Of a stretch of 64,000 nucleotides of DNA, positions 1-12,418 are shown one piece after another. Both the position numbers and the translations under genes were made by a program. The notes beneath the pieces are model-generated. The model was not told where the DNA came from and searched no databases. It saw nothing but the letters and a program-made list of their open reading frames with translations. Numbering within the stretch: the first letter of the stretch is position 1; each line of letters starts with the position of its first letter. Location of the stretch: positions 64,954,808 through 65,018,807 of the forward strand of contig OX381719.1 of NCBI GenBank assembly GCA_947462335.1, read 5' to 3'. The stretch is from Harmothoe impar. Its lineage: Eukaryota; Annelida; Polychaeta; Phyllodocida; Polynoidae.

Positions 1-572
1 ATCAGTTTTTTGAAATCTTTGACGCGCTTGTCTCTTACCAAAGCCAAATTAATATTGATGTCACCTGTTAAGATAATTTCTACTTTATTTCTCTCAGGTA
101 TTGCACTCAGCGTTTCCTTTAACAGACGATTGAATTCAACTTTACAGCTTTTGGGGGGTCTGTACACATTAACTAGCACCATTCGCTTATTGTTTGGTTT
201 TTCTACCCTGATACACTGAATTTCAATAAATTCACAACTCTTATTTAAATGGCTTAAATCATATACATCATGGTAAATACATTCCTTGATGTATGTACAA
301 ACACCACCACCAGTTTTGGGGTTACCATTTTCATCAATTTCTTGATTATGGTCAATCCATGCCCTGTCCACTCGGTGTAAAATAAAACCTGGGAATGCAT
401 ATGACAACGAGTTGTGGTTATCTTTAAACCATGACTCTGTAAAGCACATAATATCAAAAGGATTATTATACAGGTTAATTTGTAGGCTAGCATAATTTGC
501 ATTAATACTTCTTGCATTCATTTGAAACACCTGGAGGCCTCTTTCACCCATCAATGATTGGACACTAGCCAT
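1..572 (-). CDS. LINE apurinic-type endonuclease, N-terminal part (cut by window edge)
   Basis: Minus-strand reading frame open from an ATG at 572 to base 1, about 190 codons, with an in-frame TAG two codons upstream of that ATG supporting the start. The protein reads as the endonuclease half of a Jockey/CR1-type LINE ORF2: an early asparagine block (QMNARSINANY), a glutamate block (DIMCFTESWF), a glycine-rich block (KTGGGVCTYIKE), the NVYRPP motif and the metal/catalytic block ILTGDININ. The family nicks target DNA to prime reverse transcription. The SDH block and the reverse transcriptase would lie to the left, outside the window. The fragment has no internal stop, so it may be fairly young. 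It differs clearly in sequence from the LINE at 42.6-49.1 kb, so two LINE families are present. Confidence 0.8.
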   Translation of the reverse strand, partial: MASVQSLMGERGLQVFQMNARSINANYASLQINLYNNPFDIMCFTESWFKDNHNSLSYAFPGFILHRVDRAWIDHNQEIDENGNPKTGGGVCTYIKECIYHDVYDLSHLNKSCEFIEIQCIRVEKPNNKRMVLVNVYRPPKSCKVEFNRLLKETLSAIPERNKVEIILTGDININLALVRDKRVKDFKKL

Positions 573-2749
573 ATTCTAGGTCAGAGACTACAAGTAGGAT
601 TTTGGAGGTACCATTTTGACTCAAATATACAGGAATTAATAACAAGTGTAAAAAGTAAATAAAGGATAGAAGCTTTGGTCCTTTGGGACCATTTGAAGCT
701 AAATTTCCCTTGTCTCTTCCGCTAGACCTCGGCTTATAAGCCATCTAGAGGAGAGGGATGATATATTCCGTGAGCAGAGAACAGTGAATGGCTTTACTGC
801 TCCATGTCACATTTTATGTAATTTCCACTTAACGCTACTTAAGCTATGGCTATCTTGTAGCCAGGTGTCACGTGTGGCATGTAATATTAACTTAAGGAGA
901 TACACTGACGAATTAATATAGAATGACTGACTAGTGCAGTGTACAAGGTATTACATAATAAACAAAAACAAAACAACATTATTAATTAAGATAAATGAAT
1001 GAATGATTACATGAAGTTATTTACAAGATTATACAATGATACAGATGACAATGATATTAACAGTAGGAAAGAAAAATAAAATCAATTCAATTTAAACATT
1101 CTCGGATTATGGCAATATCCAGTTGATCATAATTGCACTTACAAGAAAGAATGGATACATATGCATGCACGGGCTTTGACCCTTCTAGACAGCATCTTAA
1201 AGGTGGGGCGGGGGGCAGTAAAAATCACGTCACATTAAAGAGTGTATGCTAGGTGTGTTGCCAAAGGCATTGCCGAATATGTACTCCAACAGAGTCAGGT
1301 GGGTTTTCATTGGGCTTACTTAAATCCGCACATCTTTGGATGTATAGACTTAAATTTTTGCTTGCAATTATTACGCAATGTCAGAAACTCAAAATTTCCA
1401 TGTCTGATTATTCTATACAGATTTGGGTTCAGTAGGAATTTTCAAGGTCTGTTTATCTTTGAAATTATGGATGAAATTTTAAAGAAAATACGAAAATATT
1501 CCATTTTGAAAAACTTGAACGGTTTCCATGGTAACCAAAATTTGCAATATGTGCCTATTTCAAATAGCAACCAATTTACATTCAAAATAATGAACGTCTA
1601 CACCAAAATTTGAATAACTCTCATAAATTCATAAAAAAAAAAACATTAAGCATTTTGCCATTCTGATGCCCCCTGGTGGCAACTAAAAAACCCCTGCAAA
1701 TTAGAATGTCCCATCTCTAATGTTGAGCCACACATATTCAGAAATCATTAGGAGGACAATATGTCATAGGCTGACTTTGTACTAAATATAGGCATGTTAG
1801 CCAACAAAATGCATAGAGAAACTATGGTGGTGTACAGTGGGAAGATATAACAGGAAGCATACACAAGTGGAATGTGCAAACTTTTCCAGTTTCAGTTTAG
1901 TCAGCCTAGAGAAGCCAATATGACCTTAGTAAATCACTTTAGAATGAGGAGTTTTCCTGTGATATGATATGTACCAGTATGATGTATCAGTAGAGTGACT
2001 GTACTCGATGTTTGAAAGATTAGGCCATGATGCTGTATCTCAAAAGTACACCTTTGCCAATAATTGTACACCGCCGCCTGTGGAACCAGTGCAGTTAATG
2101 TGGAGACTAAAGGTTGTCTGTTTGATTTCAATACATAAAAACTGTTCTGTATAATTGAATTAGAAATTACTAAAAGCTTTAAGCTAAAGAATCACATCCA
2201 GACAAATATTACTTTTGGAAAACTTGTAGGAATTCAGAGAACATTTCTATGTTGTGTGGCAGAACTGCTCCATGATGAGTCCAAATGTGTTGTTGAAAGC
2301 GATGTTATAATAAAAAAAAGTATTTCAAGAATTTGAAAATATTTCAGTACTCTCTAAGTAAAGTGATATCATGTTGTAGGGCTACTAATTAGTGCACTGG
2401 GAATCCAATACTGGTGTGATATATTGTCAGTCTGTGCTGGCAGTAACTCAATATATTTTGTTGGAATAAATACTGAATTCTAAACTGTGTCCTTTACATT
2501 TCATCAGGTATCTATATACAGGTGCAATGGAAGAACATTAAGTGAGCCCGTGCCTTTGTTCACAGAGTTTTTCTCTGGCTTACGAAACTTGAAGAAACAG
2601 TTTGAAAAGGTATTCTGATGTGAAATGAGTTGTTTACTCAGAGTTGTTTGGTAATCCTTGTCCTCAGCTAATAAGAGTTTGATGTATAGTTGAGGTTAGA
2701 AGCATAGATGTCAACATTCCCTTCTGACTGACATATATTCTTAGATTTG
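573..2749. other. Non-coding stretch, possibly including the 5' part of the LINE at the left edge
   Basis: No reading frame here looks coding on either strand. A short hairpin (TGGTCC, TTT, GGGACCA) sits near 678-692. The first few hundred bases upstream of the LINE ATG could be its 5' region, but I cannot recognise an ORF1. Otherwise I see nothing. Confidence 0.4.
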
Positions 2750-5650
2750 AGTGTTAGGTTACCAGGTTATTAGGATCTTAAAGGAGTGTATTCAAACATT
2801 TATGATTGGTAAAAGCTTAGCAAAAATGTTGCTGTCCAAATTATGAAACAATGTATAGAGATTTTTGATAGATATCCTTTCTATATTCCTACATAAGAAC
2901 TGATTAAAGAGTTGCGAGATTGCTAAAGTCATTGTTTTGACACAGCTCTTGATACAATGTCATTACATTTCCTTTATGCAAGCATAAAAAGAGGTAACAA
3001 CCAATTGTAGTAAAGTGCAAAAGATAATTTTGGACCTGTCATCTTTCTGTGATTAATAAATATGTGTCATTAATACACACCTGGTGTAGTTATAATGACA
3101 GTATTGAGAAGTAATTGCTAAGTATGAACCTACGTTGCTCCACCATCACTAGCCGTAAGAATGGCTGACAAGAGGGTTGGTGCACTAATGAATGTTAAAG
3201 AGGGTTCAGGGACAATTAATGGACACCTGTGTCTGAACAGATACATCTCAGAGAATACACACAGCACTGTTTTCCTGGGTACGGTGGGAATGCTTTAACT
3301 GTGTTAGTTTCCACATTAGCAACAGCTGAAAGTAAGGTAGGGAAGTGATAACAAGTTTATTATCGTAATTTGTACTAAATTGTTATTGTGCTTTCTGTAA
3401 AGGTCATACTAACTACAGTGTTGAGACTCCACATTATCTGTAAATGATAACAACTGTGATTAAAAGGTCATACGTGTCAATCTTAAATGCTTCCTAGGAG
3501 ATAAATTCCTTCTGCGATCTTCTGCCACCTCACAATCATGCCTAATAATCTTTATCTAGCAGCTGATTATGTATCATTTTCTCCCAACAATGCGACACAA
3601 CCAACAATCCCTTAAATGATTTTTTACTGGGTCATCAACTTTAAACAACATACAGATCTGACACTTGGTCTGTTCTCCCACCTGACCATTAGTGTGTAAA
3701 CAAGATTAGAAACACCCAAACTACAGTTTTAGGACTTAAATTGAAGGTTTCTTTACCTGATCTCAACTACCAAACCTAATCTAAATATAACATTAACATT
3801 TAATGTGATAAATATTAATGACGTGGGCAGCAGGGGTTTTTCTATACAAGTCCTGATATAGCCATTACATCACTGTAATTGTGGCCTGAATTATTTGTTT
3901 CCATTAGCAAAGTGATAACAACATTGGTCTTGAACAAACAACACAACTATTAAAAACATTTAATTATGACTACTGGTTACAATATGGTAATGGATTTGTC
4001 ATTCTATGTAAAATCCCTTGAACCCAATTCTTAAAGGAGACTGTATGTCCTTCCTAGCTATTCGAGTATGACTTGCTCCAAAGGAGAGGCAGTGAAATGT
4101 TACTGTCATACTCCTTTTTAACAGTAGATGACACATGAGGAGATAATGACCCCTGATGGTATATATATCCTACTATTCTATATATTACCCTGACCTTTTT
4201 AGAGAAGAAACTCCTGTCGTCCTATCTATCAGCCTGTCCTGAAATATCACCCTGCGCTTGAATAACCATCTTGTCATGATGCCAGCCATACTGAAGTCCG
4301 TTGCCACTTCTTTCTTTGACAAGTGTCAACCCACATCTGTGACTTTCATTATCTTTCCTTTATTGGTATGTGCCATATTATCAGAACTAGTCGTGAAAGG
4401 CATCAGCAAAATATGCATCAACTGAAAGTGACTCATAGTATAGTATTCCTTTATTTATACTGAGTAGAGGATGCGGACCCGGATTATGTAATACCCAGTT
4501 TACACCAGGATGGTATTTGGTGTATATGAACTTAAGATCTTATGTAAAGTTACAGGAAGAAATAGTCTTGTATATGCCATAATTGTCATACATTCAGGAT
4601 AGCCTAGTGAGGATGTAGAGGGCAGTCAGTAAGACAGTGACACACTGATGGAGGTTATCATAGCACACCAAGGCAGGCTGTAGGTAATCACAGATATTTA
4701 CCGTTGGAGGTTCTTAAGCTGCAGCAATTATTGTGATATCACTATGGCTCCTATTGTTATAAAGCATTATTACTGTTGCCTCCTTCAGCTGAAAGAATCT
4801 TCACTGTATTTTTCTGTAGAATCCTTAAAGGGCAAACCTTAGTCAGTCAATGCTGTCAGGCTCATAAATACCTGGCAAAGAGAGTCAGACAGAGTCATGA
4901 AATTAGTCCATTCTTGAGGCCAGGTAGGACTACCCTCAGACTCTGTGACATGAGTAATAGAAAGTTATCAGGCTTTCAACATGATCAGCACATTACAGTC
5001 CATTAAACTACTCTGGGACATTTGCAATGGACATGAGCACATAGAAGGTTATGCCAGAACATGCTGCCTTGAAACCTCACATAGAAACTTGAGTTATTCC
5101 TTTCAGTTTTTCTCAAGATCATTTTGCAATCGTTTAATGCAACCTTCACACAGTGTTACTCATCTGCTAGTACAATATTAAATGAAGCACCTAGTTATTA
5201 ATTATAAAAGCTGATGGGCATGTTTCAACCTCTCATATGTCCAGTTATAGCAGTTAGATTTCCAGGCTGATAATAACCAGGCTGATGAGACAGTTACAAG
5301 TCTATAGTTACATGAAAGTGACTAACACCATAATTATCTAGTTCAGAAATCTAAAATCTGTAATATGGTATAGAAATTAAGTGCATGACCATTCCAATAT
5401 TCTATCATGCTGCACTATGTATGGTAATGCAGCAAGTTATGTCTATGTGATGAGGGTATTCTGCACCTAATTCCATTGCCTTTTTATTAAAGCACAAATA
5501 AGGCATGGCAACTGCATGAATTATAAGCGTTGGCAGGTACTGAATATAATACCACTCTGCCCACAAGGTCTTTTAACTTAAATATTTTTTTCTCTTACAA
5601 GTTGGAAATAGCTTTTATTTCCTGAGATGTAAACGATGATGAGATGAGAA
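2750..5650. repeat. Ancient duplicated block, copy 1 (partner at 40.8-42.6 plus 49.14-49.57 kb)
   Basis: Non-coding. Several anchors recur in the same order and orientation in the second copy: a 'cttaaaggagtg...gctgtccaaatta' stretch near 2780 with 40805, a 'cctgtgtctgaacagatac' stretch near 3225 with 41380, 'tttgtactaaattgt' near 3369 with 41590, 'tatcaggctttcaac' near 4966 with 42250, and a 'ggtactgaatataataccac' stretch near 5537 with 49460. Divergence is large, so the duplication is old. The jump from 42.6 to 49.1 kb in the partner is exactly the LINE insertion. Confidence 0.7.
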
Positions 5651-8600
5651 TTTTGATCACAATTTAAGCCACTCTCAGGAAATAACATTAAAAGTCAGTG
5701 CTAATAATGATGATATTGAAAGGTAAAATCAGATTTGACAAATGTCTTTTGATTCTAATTTCTACAGTAATGCTGATGATGATTGATGGAGAACTCCTTG
5801 TAAATTACAGACCCGTCTCTTAACATCAAAACTAGTGGTCTCCTCTGATTGTCATCCTTCCCTGGCATTCATCTCACATCCCAATTAGTGTTTCTATGTA
5901 GCATTGGAAATGCGTATAAGGGCTGATGCCTAAAATGACTATTTCAGTGCGCCTATTGTAAAAATGCATTCACAGCCCCAGCCATAAAATATATCCCTGC
6001 TGGTAAAGGGATCAACCCATCCTATACATAGTACATTATAGTTCTTGTAGAGCCTGGCTCCATTCTCATTATGTTACTTATCAGGTGCTTGAAACTCCTT
6101 GACACGACCATGCCAGTGAACTTGAGTCGGTAGCCTTTTTTCACCCTGGCTCCCCTCCCTGCCATAAAGAGCTAAGTTATGAAGCCACTATTAGTACCGT
6201 TAGTATTACCAAGTTGTTATCTATAGACCAATGCAGCAAGAAAGGGTGACTTTTTCAAAATAAAGTTGTGTTTACGTTGGTTTTAGCAGAATCCTCACAA
6301 CATTGTTTGCCATGGCTAAATTTGCAAACGTCTCGTATCAGGAAACTTACAGGACAATTCTCCTTCAAACAGTGTACATTATAATGCAGGATTTTGAGAT
6401 GATATCATGAATTTGTAGGTCACAGTGAAAAAATTGATCAAAACTTTATCAACAACTTTTCTTAAAGGTCACCCTTTATTGATGCATGGATCTATAGTAT
6501 AGTCTGAGAGAACTTTGGTCCTGCAAGTATGAAAGTTGAGAAAACTAAATATGTGTAGGGAGACACAAAAGGAAATGACCCCGCCTTCATAACTCGTTAA
6601 AGGGTCATATCCTGATATTTGCTTACACCTGTTTATGTGTTTGGTAAAGAGCCCTATATCCATGTAAATGGTATGATACCATCTAACTATCTGGACTGTG
6701 AAGGAAATGGGTTCCTCCCAGAAGGAAATCACAGTGGTAACCCTACTTATTTTGGGATTAATTTAGGATAGAAACTAATTCCCTGTTTGTTATTGAAATT
6801 CCAACACAAAATTGCCATTAGAGTTGCCTTGCCTCCTGAGTATCATATGTTTGGCTCCCATTCCTTCCACTTAAAATGGTCTCTAACCATGTAACTCCTT
6901 TATGTTCCTTGCCTCATATTGTATTCAGTTCTTCTCCACTCCTGTTGTATGATAAGATAAGAAAAAGAACCATGTCTTTGGTTCTGCCTTTTCCAAAAAT
7001 TTCCATCTGCTCTCACATGTTTCAGACCCATCCAGTTATATAAATCATCATTGCAATCTTTGCTAATGATGCAACACCAATATCTTTCACCATGCACCTG
7101 TGATGTGGGAGAGGAGCTCTGATATCAATAAAGAATGTTTCTGGTGAATCAAACACCCTAGACATAAAAGGTGTATTCATCCCCAAAGCATATGCACATG
7201 CATTTTTTAGAATTTCCCCATTCATTATGGCATCCTCTGATGTAGTTGACGGTGAATGGGCATTATGTGATTATGTCTAGGCAACAATAATTCATACATG
7301 TATAAATTTATAATTTATCAATGTCTGCGGTGTGAGGTAAGCAAGATGTGCCATCTGGAGTTGAAAAGAGCTGTTGTTAAGAGGATTTGGGCACAAGTAA
7401 TGAGGAAGGTAGGTATCGTTTCATAGTATGTAATGAATTGCACTTGTAAAATAATAATCAATTCAGGACTTAACAGGGCCATAATGATTCTATTTATAGC
7501 TTTTACCAAGCATCTTGTTATCACATAAAAAGAAACTTTTCCAGAATTATGGTAAATACTTTTTGATGTTCCATTAGCAACTTTGCCTCACAGCATTCAT
7601 CAACTTTCAGCATTAGCTTACACATTGAAATGATTGAAAGTTTCATGCTTGTGCCATGCCATGTATACATTACTCAAACTTCGCAAACACTACCATGGAG
7701 CATGGACAGTTGGATAATGATGAGATTAAGTGGGAGAGGAAGTGAGTAATCTGTCGCTGGTGCTCGGTCACGCCAACAGTAGATACATGTGTCAGTGTGG
7801 CTGAGGTGTACATATTTATACATGATACATATCTATCAGACATTTAATCTACAGGGACTTCTGATATGAAATAGCCACCGTGCAGGTCTTCAATGAGTGT
7901 CAAAATTAATTGAGTGTGCAGTGAAATGAATTCACAAACTCGACAGCTCCACAGTCCAACCAATTATCACTCATTTCAAAGTTAGTTCTGTAAAACCCTT
8001 TTTTTTTCTGTAATACTAGAAGCAAAATTTCTTTGCCCCAAATCCCAGCACGCATGGTATTTAGACTATGCTGCTCCCATGGTGAGCAATTATCCCACTA
8101 TTTGTGGTCAGAAAGTAAAGGATGCATGATGTAGCAAAGGAAGGACAGATGGATTCAGGTAGAGAACAAAAGTAGCTATTAGATTAACCATAGAGCCATA
8201 TTTACCTTGTGTGATGTCATTAGGCTACTTATGAGCATTTAGCAGACAGGATACCATTGGATGTTTGATGAAGGGAGTGTTGAGCATCAAAAACTACTAA
8301 TGTAAAATGCTGATTAGATATTCACTAGTAATTACTTTCATGATAAGGATACATATTTTGGTGAGCAACAGGAATGCTTCCAGAAATGCATCATGATTTC
8401 CTGATTTCATGTTGAATACATAATTCTGGACATTGATGTAAAACTATGTATTTCCTAGAAATCAGAATATATCAATAAAGCTATGAGATACTTAAGGCTC
8501 ATTGGCTTGCTCCTGGAGAGAAAATAGGACAGCCTCTATTCTGAGGGATATCCTTAGGTTGGACATTGACATGTTGCCAGAGGAAGGCTACAAGGCTGTA

Positions 8601-8669
8601 TTAAAGGTAAAATCCTCACAGCGCCAAATGAAATGGCCGGCTGTGATATTAAGGGGGTGGTTTTTGTTG
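5651..8669. other. Non-coding stretch, nothing recognised
   Basis: AT-rich sequence with scattered short open frames that look like chance. No splice-consistent coding block, tandem array or mobile-element motif was seen. Confidence 0.4.
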
Positions 8670-9700
8670 TGGGCCACCTCTAAATCTGCTTGGCACATTC
8701 CCCACTAAAGCTTCCAAAGTAGCCAACATCCCAGTAAAAAATAAGTTTCACTCCAATGTTTATCTCTAGTAGTCCTGTGCTATTTACAGGCCTATACCTC
8801 ACCTCATCTAAAAAGCAATACCTGTCTATCACCGTTAGACATGACCACACCAGCACACCATGTAATCTCTCTTTGTTTGCTGCATTGAGAAAGGCAGTAG
8901 ACTCTGAAGTAAGATAATGGATGTAGATGTATGGAGGTGTGAGATGGGTGGGCACTGACCATTTGATTACAGTCACTATTAGTCCCTGCATCACAAGATT
9001 CTTCCCCTCACATGTACAAGACTGTTTGCTCTTTTGGTGTGTTGAACCTGACAGGACTGAGACAGTAGGCCCTTAAGGTAAAGGATGTAGATGTAAAGAG
9101 GTGTAATATGGGTGGGCACTGACCACCTGAATACAACTGCTATAGATCCCTCATCCCTGCACTGGCACGTCCTGCCCCTACCAAGTGTGCCACACTGTAG
9201 TCCATGTCTGTTAGTTTCTGGAACCAGACAGCAGACTCTGCAGGTAAGTGATGTAGCTGTAGGGAGGTGTGGGATGGGTGGGCACTGACAGTGACTTGCA
9301 ATAAATCTTTTATTAGTCACCCATCGCTGCACGTGAACATCCTGCCCTTACAATGTAAGGAATTAAGGTTGGGCCAAGAAGTCTGTTTCCATTTTACGAT
9401 GTAAGGAATGTGTATTGTCCAGTGTTAACCTAGAATGTCTCCCCACTTGCCTCCATTGCTAAGGATGCCATTTAGTACTAATCCAATATAAAGCTGCCCT
9501 CACAGAGACCTCCATGTGACATTGGTGAGGGAGTTATTGACCACACGCACAGAATTCTTATCTGTCAGCCTTTCCTACACTCAGGCATCCACAGCTTGCT
9601 TTCAGGAATCCCTCTCACTCTGTCTCACCCCAGTGTCCCTCCTTTCTTGAACTGATTGCTCTCTCATCCATTTTCCATTGAATCACATTGTAACAGCCTG
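8670..9700. repeat. Dispersed repeat with three internal subunits (partner at 60.64-61.40 kb)
   Basis: The phrase 'gatgtagatgtatggaggtg' followed by 'tgggtgggcactgac' occurs, with changes, near 8908, 9075 and 9245, each followed by a short line ending in a 'cctgca...ctggcac' stretch. The same three-subunit arrangement, including the trailing 'gcacagaattc...tgtcagcctt' segment near 9545, recurs at 60.7-61.3 kb in the same orientation. Open frames on the minus strand here (8680-9332) are carried by the repeat and show no protein family. Confidence 0.7.
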
Positions 9701-9754
9701 TAGGTGAGATTCCTGCAGTTACTTAGATGTCGCTAAAATATGACATTTGTTGCC

Positions 9755-9842
9755 ATGGTGCATAGATGCAGTATTGGTGCACAATGCCCACCAAGGGTAC
9801 AATGCATTATGGTATCATGCTGTCCTTAAAAGGGTTAAGGCA
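9755..9842 (+). repeat. MITE-like end (family also at 40.56 and 49.74 kb)
   Basis: The segment runs from 'gcagtattggtgca' to 'gtccttaaaagggttaa' and matches one arm of the palindromic repeat at 49,840-49,905. The shared terminus is TTAACCCTTTAAGGACA in the inverse orientation. Only this one arm is recognisable here. Confidence 0.55.
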
Positions 9843-9859
9843 TAGGGAAGGCAAAATCT

Positions 9860-10270
9860 GCTACCATTTTGTTTCTGACGCGCAGAACGCTTTGGTGTTT
9901 TGCTACCATGACCCATAATGTAGACCGTCCACAAATACAAATCAGTGCCATGTCTCAGCGTCCTGACTAAACCGTGTTGTTGGTCACTTACTTTGAACCA
10001 GCCTATGCTGAAACTTTGTTATTTGTTCGCCCTAAGTGGCAGTGTTAGCACATAGAACTGCTCTTTGTACCTTTTGTGAAGTTATTGCCTTATTTGTTAC
10101 ATACTTCGAGCCAGTAGTTGCTGAACTCTCATCATTTGTTCGCCCTAAGGGTTTGTTCATAAATCTACTCTTCATGCCTATGGTGACAATATCGCCTGTT
10201 CGAATAAATTCTGAATAAAACGGCTGTTTTATTCAACCCAAATTTGTAACCTATGTTCGCTTCATACTTT
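9860..10270 (+). other. Possible old LTR or other repeat with a 105-bp internal duplication
   Basis: A block ending in 'atttgttcgccctaag' appears twice, near 10,021-10,036 and 10,135-10,150, each preceded by a related 'ttgaaccagcctatgctgaa' or 'ttcgagccagtagttgctga' stretch. A cluster of AATAAA signals follows at 10,204-10,220. That combination resembles a solo LTR, but I could not find clear TG/CA ends or a target duplication. Confidence 0.25.
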
Positions 10271-10439
10271 CAAGACCCCCACAATTGTAAGAAAAATGCA
10301 TTAGGACAAAGAGGTAAACTTCAAACAGACACATTACATAAAAGACACATTGGTGCTTGATAGAATTTAATTCATGAAGATGGGATATGCATAGGCAACT
10401 CTCTGCCTGTAGCTATAACATCTCCTGTATATGCATTTT

Positions 10440-11500
10440 GTAATTTTACAGTTGGCCATTATGGCATTATGGTCCCGTACAGTAACAGGAAAGGCTTCCT
10501 CCCAGCACTGTTGGCTTCAAAGGCCTCAAACAGCTTCATATTTCTCACATGTTCGCAGGCATTAATGATGCAAAGAACTTCTTTACAAGGATTGAAATAA
10601 AATGTCAACCTTAGATTTTAACATCCTTGCAAGATCATTGAACTGTGTTGGTATTGTGTTTTAGAGTGATGTGACTGTCACATAATGCTGCATGCAAGAA
10701 TAGAACCGGACAGATCAAGACACAGTAGGGAATAACATGGGCCGGGGCCAGGGTCTGGGGCTGCCTCAGGGGGAGAAACGTTCTGTGGGAAGGGGTTGTG
10801 GAAGGAGAGTTGGATAGTAGTTAGGAAGTGAAGAATTGAAGGTGGAGAGTAAGAAGGGGAGGGAGTTACACTACATTACATTACATTACATTACACTACA
10901 ATACATGATAGGAAAAGGAAGGAATTTCCCTTTTCTAATTTTTAATTCACATGCACTAATATCTGCTGTAGAGTCCCTTTTATGTTTATATTCAATGATT
11001 TCTAAGTGGACATCTTTGATATTTTGATCGGCATTTTTAAACCAATCTTCGTGAGACTAGTTACAAGTCTCACCCAGCTTAAGCAGCAGATTTTATAATA
11101 TCATAACTGCATGCATCATGGGATGAATAAGCTTCACCCCAGGGACACCTTGCAGCCATTTATAAACCTGTACAGACATACACCCAGCAGAGCCCCAGGT
11201 ACTATGAGTGTAGGGAGATCATAGGGCATGAATAAGTCCAGTATGTCATTGAACATACAAGCACTAGTTCTATTGAAATATATGATATGGTTTCATAGAC
11301 TCATAAGCAGTAGATCCATGTAAAGAGGTACTACTTCTATGGTGTGAGACATGGCTGTTATTAATGAGAGGGATGACGTGATCTATGCACAGAGTGATGG
11401 ACATTTGATAAATAAGTAGGGAGATCATAGAGCATCAATATGTACTGTTTGTTATGGTAGGTACAAACACTAGGTCTAATTAATTATGATGAGGGACAGA
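10440..11500. repeat. Old dispersed repeat related to 20.9-21.3 and 31.5-31.9 kb, plus simple and tandem repeats
   Basis: The anchors 'cattatggcattatgg', 'atttctcacatgttcgcag' and 'gcatcatgggatgaataag' correspond in order to segments near 20,915-21,235 and 31,535-31,860. A short (ATTAC)n tract lies at 10,865-10,905. A segment beginning 'gtagggagatcatag' is tandemly duplicated at about 11,210 and 11,417, period about 205 bp. Confidence 0.55.
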
Positions 11501-11544
11501 GTGGACACTTAAGTAGTGGTCAATATATAGACAAAGGTCTACGA

Positions 11545-11770
11545 TTTTAAGTCTGTTGAGTGGGTTATTCGACGCGTTGAGCCTTGGGCCGTATTTCACG
11601 AAGCCGCAGGCTGAGTGAAATGCGGCCCAAGGCTCCTGAGAATGTGGATATCCTCAGGACTAACAATGACCACACCATAGTTTGGTATGTACAGGCAGCG
11701 CTCAGGTGCAGGTCCTGGGGTCCCATGCAGAAATACTAGACATATTATAACCCACTCAACTGACTTAAAA
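11545..11770. mobile_element. 226-bp inverted-repeat MITE with nested hairpin
   Basis: Terminal inverted repeats of 24 bp with one mismatch: the left arm TTTTAAGTCTGTTGAGTGGG continues to GTTAT, and the right arm is its reverse complement at 11,747-11,770. Nested inside is a second near-perfect hairpin at 11,579-11,635 (GAGCCTTGGGCCG pairing with CGGCCCAAGGCTC, the stem extending through ATTTCAC/GTGAAAT). There is no coding potential. This is the form of a non-autonomous DNA transposon. The superfamily cannot be assigned because the target duplication is unclear. Confidence 0.65.
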
Positions 11771-12418
11771 GAGTTGACCTTTGCATTTATTTTTCCCGGT
11801 TTCCGACTCAAATTAACAGAAAACAACAAATCTTTACTTGCAAAACCCATTCCGGACGTCCCCCGCTCGCCATCTTGTCTTCGTCAATGTTTACACTCGA
11901 AAGCGAGGCTCATATCACTACGCAGTAGAATTGGGCATCATTTTTCGTCATTTTTGTACTTTTTAAAAATAATGCGAACATTTTTTTTTTAAAACATCGA
12001 ATTACTTACTAATATTGCTTGGTTTTATTCTTATTAGGCAATATGGACCATGAATCAGCATTTCTTTAATACAATTAGCCATCTTGGGCGGAAATTAGGA
12101 CTATTTTTTGTGTTCAAGGCGCGCTCGGGCGTCATTTGTTGTCTTTGCTGTTTCGTTTTTCTAATAATTTACTGTCAATTCTTCGATACGATATTATTGA
12201 TTTCTCTTATTATCTTCTTTAATGACTTTATAATACAGATTTAATACTAATTAAGAAAATGTGCATGTTATTGAAGACGAGGAAGACATTATTACAATGA
12301 TTCAGGCGATTTTATTTTTCAAATCGCATCCGGGTCTTCGTCATAGACGCCAATTGACCTACATTTTTGAACAAAAAGGGCACGAACAAAATGGCCAACA
12401 CGTGGATTTACTCTGTCA
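11771..12418. other. 3' flank of the Crypton gene
   Basis: No coding frame is convincing. The block lies just downstream of the recombinase stop codon on the minus strand and probably holds its 3' untranslated region. I see no terminal repeats that would define a transposon boundary. Confidence 0.4.

Noticed and set aside
1242..1613. 123-codon open frame
   Set aside because: Non-ATG start, no domain, overlapping alternative frame, AT-rich non-coding composition.
8680..9332. Minus-strand open frames of 104 and 113 codons
   Set aside because: They lie in the dispersed repeat shared with 60.7-61.1 kb, where the frames differ, so protein conservation is not indicated.
9860..10270. Solo LTR
   Set aside because: Poly(A) signals and an internal duplication only; no TG...CA ends, target duplication or second LTR found.
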